Shown piece after piece: positions 16,784 through 27,501 of a DNA stretch of 64,000 bases (its first letter is position 1; the number at the start of each line of letters is the position of its first letter). The notes below the pieces were generated by a model, which saw nothing but the letters and a program-made list of their open reading frames with translations, ran no database searches and was not told the DNA's origin. Source of the DNA: Sediminitomix flava (GTDB lineage: Bacteria > Bacteroidota > Bacteroidia > Cytophagales > Flammeovirgaceae); contig NZ_QGDO01000007.1 in assembly GCF_003149185.1 (NCBI RefSeq), forward strand, positions 246,190-310,189, given 5' to 3'. The position numbers and the translations under genes are program-made.

Positions 16784-19483
16784 ATGCAACATATAATCAA
16801 ATATCTAAGAGCTTGTTATCAAACTGATAATCGAGCTCTTAGTTTATATAACTTCTTTTCTAGTAAGGCTGAACAGTCTTTAATTTTATCAGACTCTGAG
16901 CTACTAAATTCAGCACTTCCATTTTATCCTATTTCTGAGAATTGGTTAGACAAATCTCTACCCATTTTAAGTACATATTCAAAGGAAAAGGAATTATATA
17001 CCTGTGCTTTATTTGTAACTGCTGACATTCTTATCGTCAATAAGAAACAAAAAATTGCTGCCCCTCTCCTACTATACCCTTCTGAAATAAACTATGAAGA
17101 GCGAGGTGTTAGTCTTACAGGAAAACAAGTCATCATAAATAGTCCATTATTACAATTACTAAAAACTACTGAGGTTGATCTAGCTGATGTACTTCAAAAG
17201 TTATCAGATGTATGCCAAGGTAGTCAACTAGAAGTTGAACAAGTACACCAAATTCGAAGTATTCTTTCTGAATATTTCCCAGAGTTAGATACCAAGGAAT
17301 TACTTCTTTATCCTAAAACCTTAAACAAGAAAGAATTTAAACAAAAACAAGAAGAAGCCGATAATCCTAAAATATGGCCATCTGTAGGGGTTTGTATCTT
17401 AAAAAAGTCATCTTCAACTCTTGGCGTTTTAAACGAATTAGAAGAATTAGCTTCCTCCAATGAGTATTCTGAACCTTTAATTGAATTTTTAGAAGGTTGT
17501 AAACCTTATCCTGAGAATGATAATAAAGTAGATTCGCTTGTCCCTGTGATACTGAGTAAAGCTCAAGAACAGATTTTTAAGGCTGTTGATCGATTTACCT
17601 CAACACTTATTCAAGGCCCTCCTGGCACTGGCAAATCTTTTACAATTTCTGCTTTAGCATCTAATTATGCACTTCATGATAAGTCAGTACTAGTTGTTGC
17701 TTCCAATCATCAAGCTTTAGATGTAATTGAAAGTAAGATATCAAATGACTTTGAACTTGAAAATGTCATTGTTCGTGGAGGTGCTGATCGTGATTCCAAA
17801 AAAAGTCTGAAAAGTCATCTTAGAGACTTATTGAGAGGAGTAGGAATAGATGAAGTAGAAAAACACGAACTTGATTCGGTTTATATCCAACTTGAAGATT
17901 TGAGCAAAAAGTTAGATCAGACCGAGACACTTTTTAAAAAGAATTCCCTACGTGAGGAACAAAGAGGTGAATTAGATGCCACAGAAGAGAAAAATCTACT
18001 CGATAAACTCAAACTGATTTATTTAAATTTTCTTCTCCGAAACAAGCACCTTTGGACTCAGGCTTCTCGTTTAGAAAAACTATCAGAAGAGAAGAATGAT
18101 ACCATCCGAAAATTTATTCGAATGAAATCTATGATGTGGCAATATGCTACATTAAAAAATCAACGAAAGATTATTAAAAACTTTCATTCTGGAATAATAG
18201 CAAGGACTTTTACTCGCAAAGAAGAATTTTTCGATCAAATCAACTTTTCAAAACTACAGAAACCTTTTCCAATCTGGATTTCTAGTATTAATGAAGTAAG
18301 TACAATGCTTCCATTAAGTAAAGACTTATTTGATCTTGTAATTATAGATGAAGCAAGCCAAACCGATATTGCTAGTATTCTGCCCGTACTCCAAAGAGCT
18401 AAAAAGGTAGTTATTTGTGGAGACTCAAACCAGTTACAGCATATTTCTTTTCTCTCGGGGAGCAAGCAATCTTATTTAGCGAACAATTATGAGTTAAAAG
18501 ATCATGAAGTGTCTACTTTTGATTTTCGAAATCTCAGTAGTTTAGAGCTTTTGAATAACCAATTAACCTCTCAAGATCAAACTATTTTTCTTAATGAGCA
18601 TTACCGTTCTCAACCTTCTATAATTGAGTTTAGTAACCAAAATTTCTACTCAAATGGTTTAGCGATTATGACTAATTCACCTCTGAATGAAGGTCAACAA
18701 TCGGTACAAATACATCCACTAGATGGTAAAAGAGTAAAATCAGGATACAATAAAGTTGAGGTAGATTTCATATTTGAGAAAATAGAAAAAATCATTGAAA
18801 ATGAAGCTGATCTTCCTTTTGAGATTTGTCAATCAATAGGAGTACTTTCTCCTTTTAGGGAACAGATTAATTATATACAAAAAAGAATTCTTAAAGAGTT
18901 TCAGTCTAAAGATATTCAACGCCATAAAATAGTTGTTGGAACACCTCACTCCTTTCAAGGGGAAGAAAAAGATATAATGTTCCTTTCATTTTGTTTAGAT
19001 CAAAAAACACATCCTTCAGCTTTTATTCATTTAAACAAAGAAGATGTATTCAATGTATCGATTACAAGAGCTAGAGCTGAACAACATATTGTGCATTCTT
19101 TAGATCTAAATTCATTAAATGAAAAACACCTAATGACAAAATACCTTAGGTCTATCTCAGAAGTAAATACTCATTCCATTGAGAACAATGAAACCGATCA
19201 GTTTTGGGAGGAAACAAAAGAAATGCTGACAAATCTAGGGATTAAGACTATTCACTCATCTTACATCATCGCAGGTATAGAATTAGACTTGGTATTTGTT
19301 CATAAAGAAAAATGTATTTGTATTGATTTGATAGGTTATCCGGGTGCATTTTCAGAAAGTTTCCCGAGTAGTTATTATAAAATATTGAAAAGAGCAGGAA
19401 TAGATGTCTTCCCCCTGCCTTATTACACTTGGAAAAACAATAAACAAGTAATAGAAAATCAAATTAAAGATTTATTGAAGTAA
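16784..19483 (+). CDS. superfamily 1 (UPF1/DNA2-like) helicase with C-terminal nuclease-like domain
   Basis: An 899-residue ATPase. Walker A is QGPPGTGKSFTISALA (about residue 276), Walker B LVIIDEASQ, motif III VICGDSNQLQHI, motif IV LNEHYRSQPSIIEFSNQ, and motifs V/VI GTPHSFQGEEKDIMFLSF and NVSITRARAEQ. These are the SF1B signatures of the DNA2/NAM7 group. About residues 810-899 look like a restriction-endonuclease-like fold (GIELDLVFVHKEKCICIDLIG), but the Lys of a PD-(D/E)xK site is replaced by Leu, so nuclease activity is doubtful. A role in DNA or RNA processing, repair or defence is possible. It is a single-gene unit. Confidence 0.85.
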   Translation: MQHIIKYLRACYQTDNRALSLYNFFSSKAEQSLILSDSELLNSALPFYPISENWLDKSLPILSTYSKEKELYTCALFVTADILIVNKKQKIAAPLLLYPSEINYEERGVSLTGKQVIINSPLLQLLKTTEVDLADVLQKLSDVCQGSQLEVEQVHQIRSILSEYFPELDTKELLLYPKTLNKKEFKQKQEEADNPKIWPSVGVCILKKSSSTLGVLNELEELASSNEYSEPLIEFLEGCKPYPENDNKVDSLVPVILSKAQEQIFKAVDRFTSTLIQGPPGTGKSFTISALASNYALHDKSVLVVASNHQALDVIESKISNDFELENVIVRGGADRDSKKSLKSHLRDLLRGVGIDEVEKHELDSVYIQLEDLSKKLDQTETLFKKNSLREEQRGELDATEEKNLLDKLKLIYLNFLLRNKHLWTQASRLEKLSEEKNDTIRKFIRMKSMMWQYATLKNQRKIIKNFHSGIIARTFTRKEEFFDQINFSKLQKPFPIWISSINEVSTMLPLSKDLFDLVIIDEASQTDIASILPVLQRAKKVVICGDSNQLQHISFLSGSKQSYLANNYELKDHEVSTFDFRNLSSLELLNNQLTSQDQTIFLNEHYRSQPSIIEFSNQNFYSNGLAIMTNSPLNEGQQSVQIHPLDGKRVKSGYNKVEVDFIFEKIEKIIENEADLPFEICQSIGVLSPFREQINYIQKRILKEFQSKDIQRHKIVVGTPHSFQGEEKDIMFLSFCLDQKTHPSAFIHLNKEDVFNVSITRARAEQHIVHSLDLNSLNEKHLMTKYLRSISEVNTHSIENNETDQFWEETKEMLTNLGIKTIHSSYIIAGIELDLVFVHKEKCICIDLIGYPGAFSESFPSSYYKILKRAGIDVFPLPYYTWKNNKQVIENQIKDLLK

Positions 19484-19578
19484 TAAGTTAATACATAGTA
19501 GTTTAGTCGTAATTGAATCTATTTATTGGTTATGATTCTAGAAATACTAAATTGAAATAGTATTAACCATCATTGCTT

Positions 19579-20001
19579 ATGAAAATTCTCGATCTTCTTT
19601 TACGAATAGCGATTGCTATAATTCTACTTCAAACTTTATTCTTCAAATTTACTGGACACGCAGAATCTGTATATATTTTCTCTACCCTTGGAGCAGAACC
19701 ATTTGGACGAATAATGGTGGGGACTCTCGAACTTGTGGCATCAGTCTTAATCTTTATACCCAAGACTAAGCTTCACGGTATAATAATGGTTATAGGTTTA
19801 ATGTTTGGAGCGTTAGCTTCTCACCTATTTACACCATTAGGAATTGTAGTAGAATGGGATGGTCAATCTGATGGAGGAACATTATTTAGTCTAGCACTTT
19901 CAACATTTATTATGGCTATCTGTTACTTGGTATTTTTTATGCCGAGAAAGATAAATGAATTATGGCGACTTTTTTTAATGAAACCCTCATCAAGTATTTA
20001 A
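19579..20001 (+). CDS. DoxX-like four-helix membrane protein
   Basis: A protein of about 140 residues with four hydrophobic helices (starting LLLRIAIAIILLQTLFFKFTGHAES). The pattern K-F-x-G-x-x-E near the first helix and the membrane topology fit the DoxX/DoxD-like superfamily, whose members include quinone-linked oxidoreductase subunits and many proteins of unknown role. I chose ATG at 19579 instead of the upstream TTG at 19573. A terminator follows immediately. The function cannot be told from sequence. Confidence 0.7.
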   Translation: MKILDLLLRIAIAIILLQTLFFKFTGHAESVYIFSTLGAEPFGRIMVGTLELVASVLIFIPKTKLHGIIMVIGLMFGALASHLFTPLGIVVEWDGQSDGGTLFSLALSTFIMAICYLVFFMPRKINELWRLFLMKPSSSI

Positions 20002-20010
20002 AAAATAAAA

Positions 20011-20037
20011 AAAGCCTGTATTTAATATACAGGCTTT
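20011..20037. terminator. bidirectional terminator
   Basis: AAAGCCTGTAT and ATACAGGCTTT with a short loop lie between the convergent DoxX-like gene and the DUF6263 gene; A and T runs flank both sides. Confidence 0.85.
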
Positions 20038-20063
20038 TTACTTAACTGAGTAGTAGACTAGCT

Positions 20064-20939
20064 CTAATCAAGTAATGTGATTGTTGTTTCAGACTCAATA
20101 GTCATTGGAATAGTAACACCTTGTGCACTGATTTCCATAGATAAATCTTGCTTGTTAATAAACTTTTTAGCCCAGTTATTTTTATTAAGAATAGCTTCAT
20201 AAGTAGCTGTTCCTTCAAGTTTACTTACCTGAGCACCATTTAATGACTTCGGTTCAGCAGCGGGTGAATACACAACCTTCGCATTCAACTGTTCAGCAGA
20301 TGTATAAGTCCAAGTAACATCAACAATACCTGGTATATTTGTAATATCATCCATTTGTTCAGACCAAGTATCACCTACACTTACAGCATTCTCGGGGAAT
20401 GAAACCAAAGCAGATTTAAAACTATCTTTTATCGTTTTTTCTCCAAATGATTGCTTTAACATTCCTTCAATTTGCATTTTCATTGATGCATCAACCTCAG
20501 AAAGTAAAGCATCATGGATTTGCTCAAGCCCTTCAACTTTTGTGATTTCACCTCTATCTGATAATTCAATCGTAAAAGGCTTTTTCATCATAAGTTTAAA
20601 AACACTATTCATTGGGTTAGAATTTTCTTCCCCTGCCTCACTATCAACAACTACAGATCCCATTTGAGAAACTGTAGACATTTTCATACGATCATAAGTC
20701 ATAGAAACTTTACCTCCAGTTGGTAATACCTCTAGCACTTCCATAGTATAGTCAGCTTCAATAACTTGAGTGATAGACATGATCTGTCCCATTACTTGCT
20801 GATCAATAGCTTGGTTAGACTTCTGAGTAAATGAATATTTCTCTCCTTTGACAAACTTATAACGTAAATTTGATTGAGCTAAAGTCACAAATTGAGAGAA
20901 CAATCCTAAGGTTAAGACTAAGAGTATAAATTTTTTCAT
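20064..20939 (-). CDS. exported DUF6263-like protein
   Basis: A 291-residue protein with a signal peptide (MKKFILLVLTLGLFSQFVTLAQ). The body is rich in beta strands (LRYKFVKGEKYSFTQKSNQ, MEVLEVLPTGGKVSMTYDRMKM, FPENAVSVGDTWSEQ). The 'VGDTW' turn and the overall layout resemble the DUF6263 family of Bacteroidota periplasmic proteins of unknown role. A poly-T-rich leader precedes it. It shares its strand with the following barrel protein gene but is separated from it by 74 bp. Confidence 0.65.
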   Translation of the reverse strand: MKKFILLVLTLGLFSQFVTLAQSNLRYKFVKGEKYSFTQKSNQAIDQQVMGQIMSITQVIEADYTMEVLEVLPTGGKVSMTYDRMKMSTVSQMGSVVVDSEAGEENSNPMNSVFKLMMKKPFTIELSDRGEITKVEGLEQIHDALLSEVDASMKMQIEGMLKQSFGEKTIKDSFKSALVSFPENAVSVGDTWSEQMDDITNIPGIVDVTWTYTSAEQLNAKVVYSPAAEPKSLNGAQVSKLEGTATYEAILNKNNWAKKFINKQDLSMEISAQGVTIPMTIESETTITLLD

Positions 20940-21013
20940 TGTTTAATATTGTTTTGTTTAAAAAAATATGTCTATTCTGAATTTTTATATTAAAATTGGT
21001 CGTGTTTCATCGT

Positions 21014-21604
21014 TTAATCAAAGTTCTTTCCAATAGACAGTTGCAATACTTTACTACCTAAATCTCCATCAATACTTTCATAATACTGGGAAGTGCCAAC
21101 ATTATATCTTAGGGTTAAATTATATTCTTTGATATCTACTCCTAGACCTAATGAAAGCCCTACAGTCGGGGTTAAATTTTCTGCTTCATTTAAATTTGAA
21201 GAAATGCCAATTTCTTGATTTGGAAGAGGTAATTCTATAGCAGGTCCTAACTGCATATTTACAGTTTCTAAAAAATATATTTTTAGTAAAAGTGGTAAGG
21301 CTATCTTTTTATGAAAAATAGTATTTCCTTGATAACTCCCTCCTTCAAGGGAATACATTAACTCTAAAAGAAAGGCCATATCTTTATTAAATCTTGCATT
21401 TAGATAACCTCCGAGATGAAAACCTGTAATATCTTCAAATTGGTATGTATCACTCTTTATTGAAGAATGATTTAAACCAAGTTTAAAACCCAGAACATTA
21501 TCAGAGTAAAATGACAAACGGCCAGTACCTAATTGAGCATCTTGTGCGAAAGAATATAAATTTTGAAAAAATAGAAATACAAAAAATAGAATATAAATTC
21601 TCAT
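21014..21604 (-). CDS. outer-membrane beta-barrel protein (PorT-like)
   Basis: A 196-residue protein with a signal peptide (MRIYILFFVFLFFQNLYSFAQ). Alternating hydrophobic strands follow, for example GFHLGGYLNARFN, MAFLLELMYSLEGGSY and LTPTVGLSLGLGVDIKEY, and a final strand ends in KVLQLSIGKNFD with the terminal aromatic residue expected of a barrel. This matches the outer_membrane_beta-barrel/PorT-like families common in Bacteroidota. No ligand can be inferred. Confidence 0.78.
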   Translation of the reverse strand: MRIYILFFVFLFFQNLYSFAQDAQLGTGRLSFYSDNVLGFKLGLNHSSIKSDTYQFEDITGFHLGGYLNARFNKDMAFLLELMYSLEGGSYQGNTIFHKKIALPLLLKIYFLETVNMQLGPAIELPLPNQEIGISSNLNEAENLTPTVGLSLGLGVDIKEYNLTLRYNVGTSQYYESIDGDLGSKVLQLSIGKNFD

Positions 21605-21671
21605 AGTTTATGGTATTGGAATCATAGGTTCTTAAAACAATTTAAATAGAAACTATGAATCTGAGGGCAAG

Positions 21672-22532
21672 TTATTCTTTTTTAACGATTTCGAGTCTTT
21701 GTTGAAGGTTTTCTTTTTGAATGATAGCTTTTTCAATCCATTCATTTATTTGTTCAATGTTATTTGTCATAGGCTCCCAGCTGATTTCATGACCTCCATT
21801 AGCTACAGAATATATAGTGAACGGTTTATCTAAAGCTTCTAATTTATCTGTAATAGCTTTAGAACCATATAATATGAGGAAGCCTCTTTTATCTTCTGTA
21901 CAAAAATGGTGAGGGGCAGAACCATAAGGAACTAGTTTGTCTGAAGTTCCATGAAAAAATAGACTTGGAATGGCATTATTTTCAGTTATATCTTGAATGT
22001 GTGTGATAGCCCCTGCCAATGAAATTAATCCAGCAAATTGAGGCATTACAGTAGGTGCATCAACTCCATAAGCTGCGTGTAAAACTGCTTCAGCCCCTGC
22101 ACTACTACCTAACATTACAATCTTATTTCTTTTAATCCCTACTTCTGTGTCTAGATAGTCAAGGCAAGAGTTTATATCTTGAACAGCAAATCTAAAAGTT
22201 TGAATTTTATCCGCCTTGGGTGTATCACAATCAAATCCTTTATCTTTTCTGGTAAGTCTATAACTCATACTTGCAGTTTGAAAGCCTTCTTTAGCCAAAG
22301 TCTCACAAAATTCAACAATTCTAGGATTTCGGAAACTACCTCCCATAAATCCGCCTCCATGCATTACTAAAACAGTTATATCTTTTCTTTCTTGCCTTGA
22401 AGGCTCATAAATATCTACAAAAAGTGAATCTCCTTTTGAAATAGCGTAAAGATATTTCTCAGGATGGATTTCTTGTCCAAATAAAACAAGTGATGAAAAG
22501 ATTAAGGCGGTAATCAGAAATACCTTTTTCAT
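21672..22532 (-). CDS. exported alpha/beta hydrolase (esterase/lipase-like)
   Basis: A 286-residue secreted hydrolase with a signal peptide (MKKVFLITALIFSSLVLFGQ). It has the oxyanion-hole motif MHGGGFMGGSF, the nucleophile elbow GSSAGAEA, an acid region FHGTSDKLVPYGSA, and a catalytic His in GGHEISW. It resembles bacterial BD-FAE/carboxylesterase-like enzymes, which remove ester groups from sugars or lipids; the substrate is unknown. The protein ends with a charged helix (EKAIIQKENLQQRLEIVKKE). Confidence 0.85.
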   Translation of the reverse strand: MKKVFLITALIFSSLVLFGQEIHPEKYLYAISKGDSLFVDIYEPSRQERKDITVLVMHGGGFMGGSFRNPRIVEFCETLAKEGFQTASMSYRLTRKDKGFDCDTPKADKIQTFRFAVQDINSCLDYLDTEVGIKRNKIVMLGSSAGAEAVLHAAYGVDAPTVMPQFAGLISLAGAITHIQDITENNAIPSLFFHGTSDKLVPYGSAPHHFCTEDKRGFLILYGSKAITDKLEALDKPFTIYSVANGGHEISWEPMTNNIEQINEWIEKAIIQKENLQQRLEIVKKE

Positions 22533-22562
22533 AAAGTTGAAATGTTAGTCAGTATAAAAACA

Positions 22563-22587
22563 AAAAAAGGCACCCTAAGGTACCTTT
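22563..22587 (-). terminator. terminator after metH
   Basis: AAAGGcACC / GGTaCCTTT hairpin with one mismatch, 15 bp past the metH stop, followed on the minus strand by a T-run. Confidence 0.7.
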
Positions 22588-22601
22588 CTTTTATAATTAA
22601 A

Positions 22602-25600
22602 TTAGTAAGCTAAGTTTGGACTAAGCCATTTTTCAATCACTTTTAAATCCATATCTTTTCGCTTAGCGTATTCTTCAACTTGATCTTTCTGAATTTTACC
22701 TAATCCAAAATACTTTGATTCAGGATGTGAGAAGTACCAACCACTTACAGACGAAGCTGGGTACATCGCAAAACTCTCAGTCAGTTTAATTCCAATATTG
22801 GCTTCTGCATTCAGTAAATCAAACAGTTTTCTCTTTTCTAGATGATCTGGACATGCAGGATAACCTGGAGCAGGACGAATACCACTATACTTTTCTTCGA
22901 TCAAAGATTCGTTATCTAAAAGTTCATCTTTGTCATAACCCCAATATTCTTTTCTTACACGCTCATGAAGAAGTTCTGTAAATGCTTCTGCAAAACGATC
23001 AGCAATTGCTTTCACCAAGATAGAATTGTAATCATCTAGTTCTGCTTCATATTTCTTAGAAATTTCATCAGCTCCAGTGATTGTAACAGCAAAACCACCA
23101 ATATAATCACGTTTTTCGGTTTCCTTAGGCGCTATATAATCTGCCAAAGAGAAGTTAGGTGAAGTTTTAGCCTTTTTGTTTTGCTGTCTCAGATGAGAAA
23201 GTGTTTGTATGGTCGCTTCTCTGTTTTCTTTAAAGAAAATCTCAGTATGAGAAGGGTTATCAGGCATCGGGATTTCCTCAATATTATAATCGTAAACCTC
23301 AATATCATCATGGTTTACTGTATTGGCTGGGAAGAATCCAATGACAGCCTTAGCCGTTAACAATTTCTCAGAAATAATCTTTTCAACCATTTCTTGAGCA
23401 TCTTTATACAATCTGCTAGCCTCCTCTCCTACAATTTCATCTTTAAGGATAGCAGGGAATTTACCAGCTAATTCCCAAGATTGGAAGAACGGTGTCCAAT
23501 CGATATAACGTTGGATTTCCTCTAGTGAATAATCATCGAAAGTTTTAGATCCGAAGAATGAAGGCTTATTGATATTTGTATTTTCCCAATCAATTTTCAC
23601 CTTGTTCTTTCGAGCATCTTCAATAGAGATATATTTCTTATTTGATTTACGCTTTGAATGATCTTCTCTCAATCGAGCATATTCATTTTTGAAATTCTCA
23701 TAAGCTTCTTCATATACACCTTCAGTTTCAGATGTAAATGCACTCGCTACAGGAACAGATTTAGAGGCGTCCAAAACATGAATCACAGGACCACTATATA
23801 CAGGGTCAATTTTAACTGCTGTGTGAATTCTTGACGTAGTAGCACCACCAATCATTAAAGGAATTTTAAGTCCTTTACGCTCCAATTCTTCAGCTACATA
23901 AACCATTTCATCAAGCGATGGAGTAATTAGACCACTCAATCCGATCATATCTACATTCTCCTCTACAGCTTTAGCAATAATCTGCTCAAGAGGAACCATC
24001 ACACCCATATCAATTATTTCGAAGTTGTTACAAGCTAGTACAACTCCTACAATATTTTTACCGATATCGTGTACGTCTCCTTTTACTGTAGCCATCAAGA
24101 TTTTTCCCGCGCTACTTTTTCCTGAAAGTCCAGGGTTATTTCTCTTTTCCTCTTCAATAAATGGAATCAAGTAGGCTACAGCTTTCTTCATTACACGAGC
24201 CGATTTAACAACTTGTGGCAAGAACATCTTTCCTTCTCCGAAAAGATCACCTACGATATTCATTCCATCCATCAGAGGGCCTTCAATTACTTGAAGTGGG
24301 CGATCAAACTTCTGCCTTGCTTCTTCAGTATCCTCATCTATAAAGTCTACAATACCTTTTACTAGCGCATGAGAAAGACGCTTTTCTACAGGAGCTTCAC
24401 GCCAAGAAAGATCAACTTCTTTTTTCTTACCATCCCCTTTTACAGTTTCAGCAAGTTCAACAAGTCTTTCTGTCGCATCATCTCTTCTATTGAGTAATAC
24501 GTCCTCTACGCGTTCTAGTAGTTCTTTAGGAATCTCTTCATAGACCTCAATCATACCAGCGTTTACAATACCCATATCCAAACCTGCTTTAATTGCATGA
24601 TAAAGGAATGCTGAGTGCATTGCTTCACGAACTACATTGTTACCTCTAAAAGAGAAAGAGACATTACTGATACCTCCACTCACTTTCGCATGAGGAAGAT
24701 TCTGTTTGATCCAACGTGTAGCCTCAATAAAATCAACACCGTAATTATTGTGCTCATCAATACCTGTAGCAACAGTAAGTACGTTAGGGTCAAAAATGAT
24801 GTCTTGTGGAGGGAAATTAACTTTCTCTACTAATATATCATATGATCTCTTACAGATTTCAATTCTTCTTTGATAACTATCCGCTTGCCCTGTTTCATCA
24901 AATGCCATGACTACTACAGCTGCTCCATATTTCTTTACCAGTTCTGCCTTTTTAATAAACTCTTCTTCTCCCTCTTTCAAAGAAATTGAGTTTACAACCC
25001 CTTTACCTTGTACACACTTCAGACCAGCTTCAATTACTGACCATTTTGAAGAGTCAATCATAATTGGTAAACGAGCAATATCTGGTTCAGATGCAATGAG
25101 GTTTAGGAATCGGGTCATGGCTTCCTCAGAATCCAACATCCCTTCATCCATATTTACATCAATCATTTGTGCACCACCTTCTACTTGGCTACGAGCAACC
25201 TCCAAAGCTTCATCGTACTTATCTTCTTTGATAAGTCTTTTAAACTTCAACGAACCAGTAACATTTGTACGCTCACCAATGTTAGCAAACATACTATCTT
25301 CTTTGATAGAAATAGGTTCTAGTCCAGATAGGTGAAGTACTGCATCTTCTTCAGGAATTTGTCTTGTTTCATGAGGACTAACTACTTCAGCAATTTTCTG
25401 AATGTGATCTGGTGTAGTACCACAACATCCACCAATAATATTTACTAGACCATTACTAGCAAAGCCTTCAATAATTTCTGCCATCTCCTCTCCTGTTTGA
25501 TCGTATTGACCAAATTCGTTTGGAAGACCTGCATTTGGGTGTGCTGAGATTAGACAATTAGAGACTCTTGAAAGTTCTTGAACATAAGGCCTGAGAAGAT

Positions 25601-26396
25601 CTGCACCTAAAGCACAGTTCAAACCTACACTAAACAAGTTTGCGTGTGAAATGGAATGCCAAAATGCTTCTGCAACCTGTCCAGAAAGCGTACGACCACT
25701 CGCGTCAGTAATAGTACCAGAAACCATTACAGGAAGTCTTTTACCATAGCTTAGATTTGGAAATTCATCAGTGATTTCAACATTACCTTTTTCTTGATCA
25801 TCAAAATACTTTTCGATCGCAAATAAAGCCGCCTTACAGTTTAGCGTATCAAAAACCGTTTCGACTAGAAGTAGATCACAACCACCTTCTACTAATCCTT
25901 TGGTCTGTAAATAGTATGCATCTACAAGTTGATCGAAAGTAACGGCACGATAACCCGGATCATTCACATCTGGGGAAATGGAAGCTGTTCTGTTTGTAGG
26001 TCCCATAGAACCTGCCACATATTTAGGCTTAGAAGGATCTTCCGCTGTTAATTCATCAGCTACTTCTTTGGCTATTCTTGCAGATTCATAGTTAAGTTCA
26101 TAAACTATATGTTCAAGCTTATAATCTTCCATGGCTATTGTTGTACCACTAAAGGTATTGGTTTCAACAATATCTGCCCCTGCCAAGAAATACTGTCTAT
26201 GGATATCCTTAATAATATCTGGACGAGTAATAGACAATAAATCGTTGTTGCCTTTAAGGTCAGATGGATGATCAGTAAATCTATCTCCTCTAAAATCTTT
26301 TTCTTCTAATTTATGGCGTTGGATCATAGTACCCATTGCACCATCCAAAATTAGAATACGTTCTTTCGCTAAGTCTTTGATGTCTTTTTTCTCCAT
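22602..26396 (-). CDS. metH: cobalamin-dependent methionine synthase
   Basis: MetH transfers a methyl group from methyltetrahydrofolate to homocysteine through cobalamin. The start at 26396 ([26 protein letters not shown], 1264 residues) is preferred over an upstream in-frame Met that would add 20 unlikely residues. Domains in order: homocysteine/zinc domain ([21 protein letters not shown]), pterin domain ([13 protein letters not shown]), cap and B12 domain ([15 protein letters not shown], with the cobalt-ligating His), and the SAM-dependent reactivation domain ([12 protein letters not shown]). The gene is controlled by a SAM-I riboswitch and terminator in its leader. Confidence 0.97.
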   Translation of the reverse strand: MEKKDIKDLAKERILILDGAMGTMIQRHKLEEKDFRGDRFTDHPSDLKGNNDLLSITRPDIIKDIHRQYFLAGADIVETNTFSGTTIAMEDYKLEHIVYELNYESARIAKEVADELTAEDPSKPKYVAGSMGPTNRTASISPDVNDPGYRAVTFDQLVDAYYLQTKGLVEGGCDLLLVETVFDTLNCKAALFAIEKYFDDQEKGNVEITDEFPNLSYGKRLPVMVSGTITDASGRTLSGQVAEAFWHSISHANLFSVGLNCALGADLLRPYVQELSRVSNCLISAHPNAGLPNEFGQYDQTGEEMAEIIEGFASNGLVNIIGGCCGTTPDHIQKIAEVVSPHETRQIPEEDAVLHLSGLEPISIKEDSMFANIGERTNVTGSLKFKRLIKEDKYDEALEVARSQVEGGAQMIDVNMDEGMLDSEEAMTRFLNLIASEPDIARLPIMIDSSKWSVIEAGLKCVQGKGVVNSISLKEGEEEFIKKAELVKKYGAAVVVMAFDETGQADSYQRRIEICKRSYDILVEKVNFPPQDIIFDPNVLTVATGIDEHNNYGVDFIEATRWIKQNLPHAKVSGGISNVSFSFRGNNVVREAMHSAFLYHAIKAGLDMGIVNAGMIEVYEEIPKELLERVEDVLLNRRDDATERLVELAETVKGDGKKKEVDLSWREAPVEKRLSHALVKGIVDFIDEDTEEARQKFDRPLQVIEGPLMDGMNIVGDLFGEGKMFLPQVVKSARVMKKAVAYLIPFIEEEKRNNPGLSGKSSAGKILMATVKGDVHDIGKNIVGVVLACNNFEIIDMGVMVPLEQIIAKAVEENVDMIGLSGLITPSLDEMVYVAEELERKGLKIPLMIGGATTSRIHTAVKIDPVYSGPVIHVLDASKSVPVASAFTSETEGVYEEAYENFKNEYARLREDHSKRKSNKKYISIEDARKNKVKIDWENTNINKPSFFGSKTFDDYSLEEIQRYIDWTPFFQSWELAGKFPAILKDEIVGEEASRLYKDAQEMVEKIISEKLLTAKAVIGFFPANTVNHDDIEVYDYNIEEIPMPDNPSHTEIFFKENREATIQTLSHLRQQNKKAKTSPNFSLADYIAPKETEKRDYIGGFAVTITGADEISKKYEAELDDYNSILVKAIADRFAEAFTELLHERVRKEYWGYDKDELLDNESLIEEKYSGIRPAPGYPACPDHLEKRKLFDLLNAEANIGIKLTESFAMYPASSVSGWYFSHPESKYFGLGKIQKDQVEEYAKRKDMDLKVIEKWLSPNLAY

Positions 26397-26524
26397 GCTT
26401 GCAGTCAATTCATATTTTGACACACTAATTATACAGACGCATGTGAAAACAAACAATAGAAAATTCTTGATTGATTACTAGCAACTTACATATACTTTGT
26501 AAGTAGTTTTTGGTCATAAAAAAA

Positions 26525-26545
26525 AGGGCAAGAAAGCCCTATTTA
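26525..26545 (-). terminator. riboswitch-controlled terminator of metH
   Basis: On the minus strand AGGGC, loop TTTCTT, GCCCT is followed by eight T residues. It lies between the SAM aptamer and the metH start, the expected expression platform. High SAM should favour this hairpin and stop transcription. Confidence 0.8.
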
Positions 26546-26570
26546 ATCAAAATAAATCTATGATTGCTTT

Positions 26571-26682
26571 CACCTATCTTCCTCAGACACCTCTGAGCCG
26601 GGAATTGGCACCAAGCATGTAAAGCTTCTTGGTTGCCAAGGCATCATTGAGCCCGGTCTCTCCACCTTTCAGGATAAGTGGT
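26571..26682 (-). promoter_or_regulatory. SAM-I (S-box) riboswitch
   Basis: Minus strand, in order: the P1 arm CTTATCCTG, AAAGGTGGAGAGACCGGGC, then GATGCCTTGGCAACC, then GGTGCCAATTCC, and the closing P1 arm GAGGAAGATAGG. These are the conserved S-box elements, including the kink-turn and the internal loop that binds SAM. It sits in the 349-bp leader of metH with a terminator downstream, so it is expected to repress methionine synthase when SAM is plentiful. Confidence 0.95.
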
Positions 26683-26683
26683 A

Positions 26684-26714
26684 CAAAGATATGTAATCAA
26701 TCTTATTATTAAAA
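26684..26714 (-). promoter_or_regulatory. promoter of the metH riboswitch transcript
   Basis: Minus strand TTTT, 19 bp, TATCTTTG (-7 box at 26684-26691). It matches TTTG-N19-TAnnTTTG except for one base in the -33 box. The transcript would start immediately before the riboswitch P1 arm. Confidence 0.62.
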
Positions 26715-26745
26715 TTTTATTATTGAGAAATGTAATTTCACTTAA

Positions 26746-27327
26746 TTAATTTCTCCAATTTTGTCCTTCTCCCACAGGTTCTTTCTGTATATTCATCCAA
26801 ATTCGATATTGTTCTTGTGGATCTTGGTAATTAGAACGATATGACATTACAATTTGTGGGTTACTAAATGGCTTAAAGTTATTTTTTAATTCCATTGCCC
26901 ATCTTTGATTTTCGGTTTGCATATTTTTCAATGCTAAGAAAGTTGCTTTAAACTCTTCTTTGGTTTCTGGAAATGGAAAAATATCAACTTCATCCAAGTA
27001 AACTGTCATTTCGGATAAAGGTACTTTAATGAATAAATGATCCTTACCTTCAAACTCAGGTAAAGCCACCTTTACTGTTTTATATCCTTGAAAACTCACT
27101 TGAATACTATCTACAGGTTTGATCAGCATTTCTGCTCTACCATCTCCTTTCGTAATAGCTCCTGTTCTTCCTGCCAACACATGCGCTCTGTTCAACGGAC
27201 GCCCTGTTTCTTTTTCGTAAACAATTACTGTTAATTTATCAGTCTTAGCTTGGTCTTGAGCAAAAGATGGGAAATAAAAGAATAGTCCTACTATGACTAA
27301 GGTTATATAATTGATGTTTCTTCTCAT
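26746..27327 (-). CDS. exported carboxypeptidase-regulatory-like domain protein
   Basis: A 193-residue secreted protein with signal peptide MRRNINYITLVIVGLFFYFPSFAQ. Residues about 30-110 (KLTVIVYEKETGRPLNRAHVLAG ... DSIQVSFQGYKTVKVALPEF) match the CarboxypepD_reg/peptidase-associated Ig-like fold that begins many SusC/TonB-dependent receptors in Bacteroidota. Here it is a stand-alone protein with an extra 80-residue C-terminal part rich in Asn and Gln. It may bind another cell-envelope partner; none is adjacent. Confidence 0.7.
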   Translation of the reverse strand: MRRNINYITLVIVGLFFYFPSFAQDQAKTDKLTVIVYEKETGRPLNRAHVLAGRTGAITKGDGRAEMLIKPVDSIQVSFQGYKTVKVALPEFEGKDHLFIKVPLSEMTVYLDEVDIFPFPETKEEFKATFLALKNMQTENQRWAMELKNNFKPFSNPQIVMSYRSNYQDPQEQYRIWMNIQKEPVGEGQNWRN

Positions 27328-27501
27328 AAAAATCTGATTCTATATTGAAGTAATTTGCTAGTAAAATATCATTATCGGAATAAATTTAACAGTATTACTG
27401 TTTGTTGACTTTAAAAGTCATAAATTCTCTTAATGGGTTAAAACATAAGTGAATAACCTAATCAAGTAAGGTTTTGTTTTTACAGCTATAAAAAAAACAA
27501 A

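Noticed and set aside
22179..22370. Plus-strand frame within the alpha/beta hydrolase gene
   Set aside because: Antisense shadow, no support.
24907..25335. 142-residue plus-strand frame inside metH
   Set aside because: Antisense of a conserved coding region; no start signal or homology.
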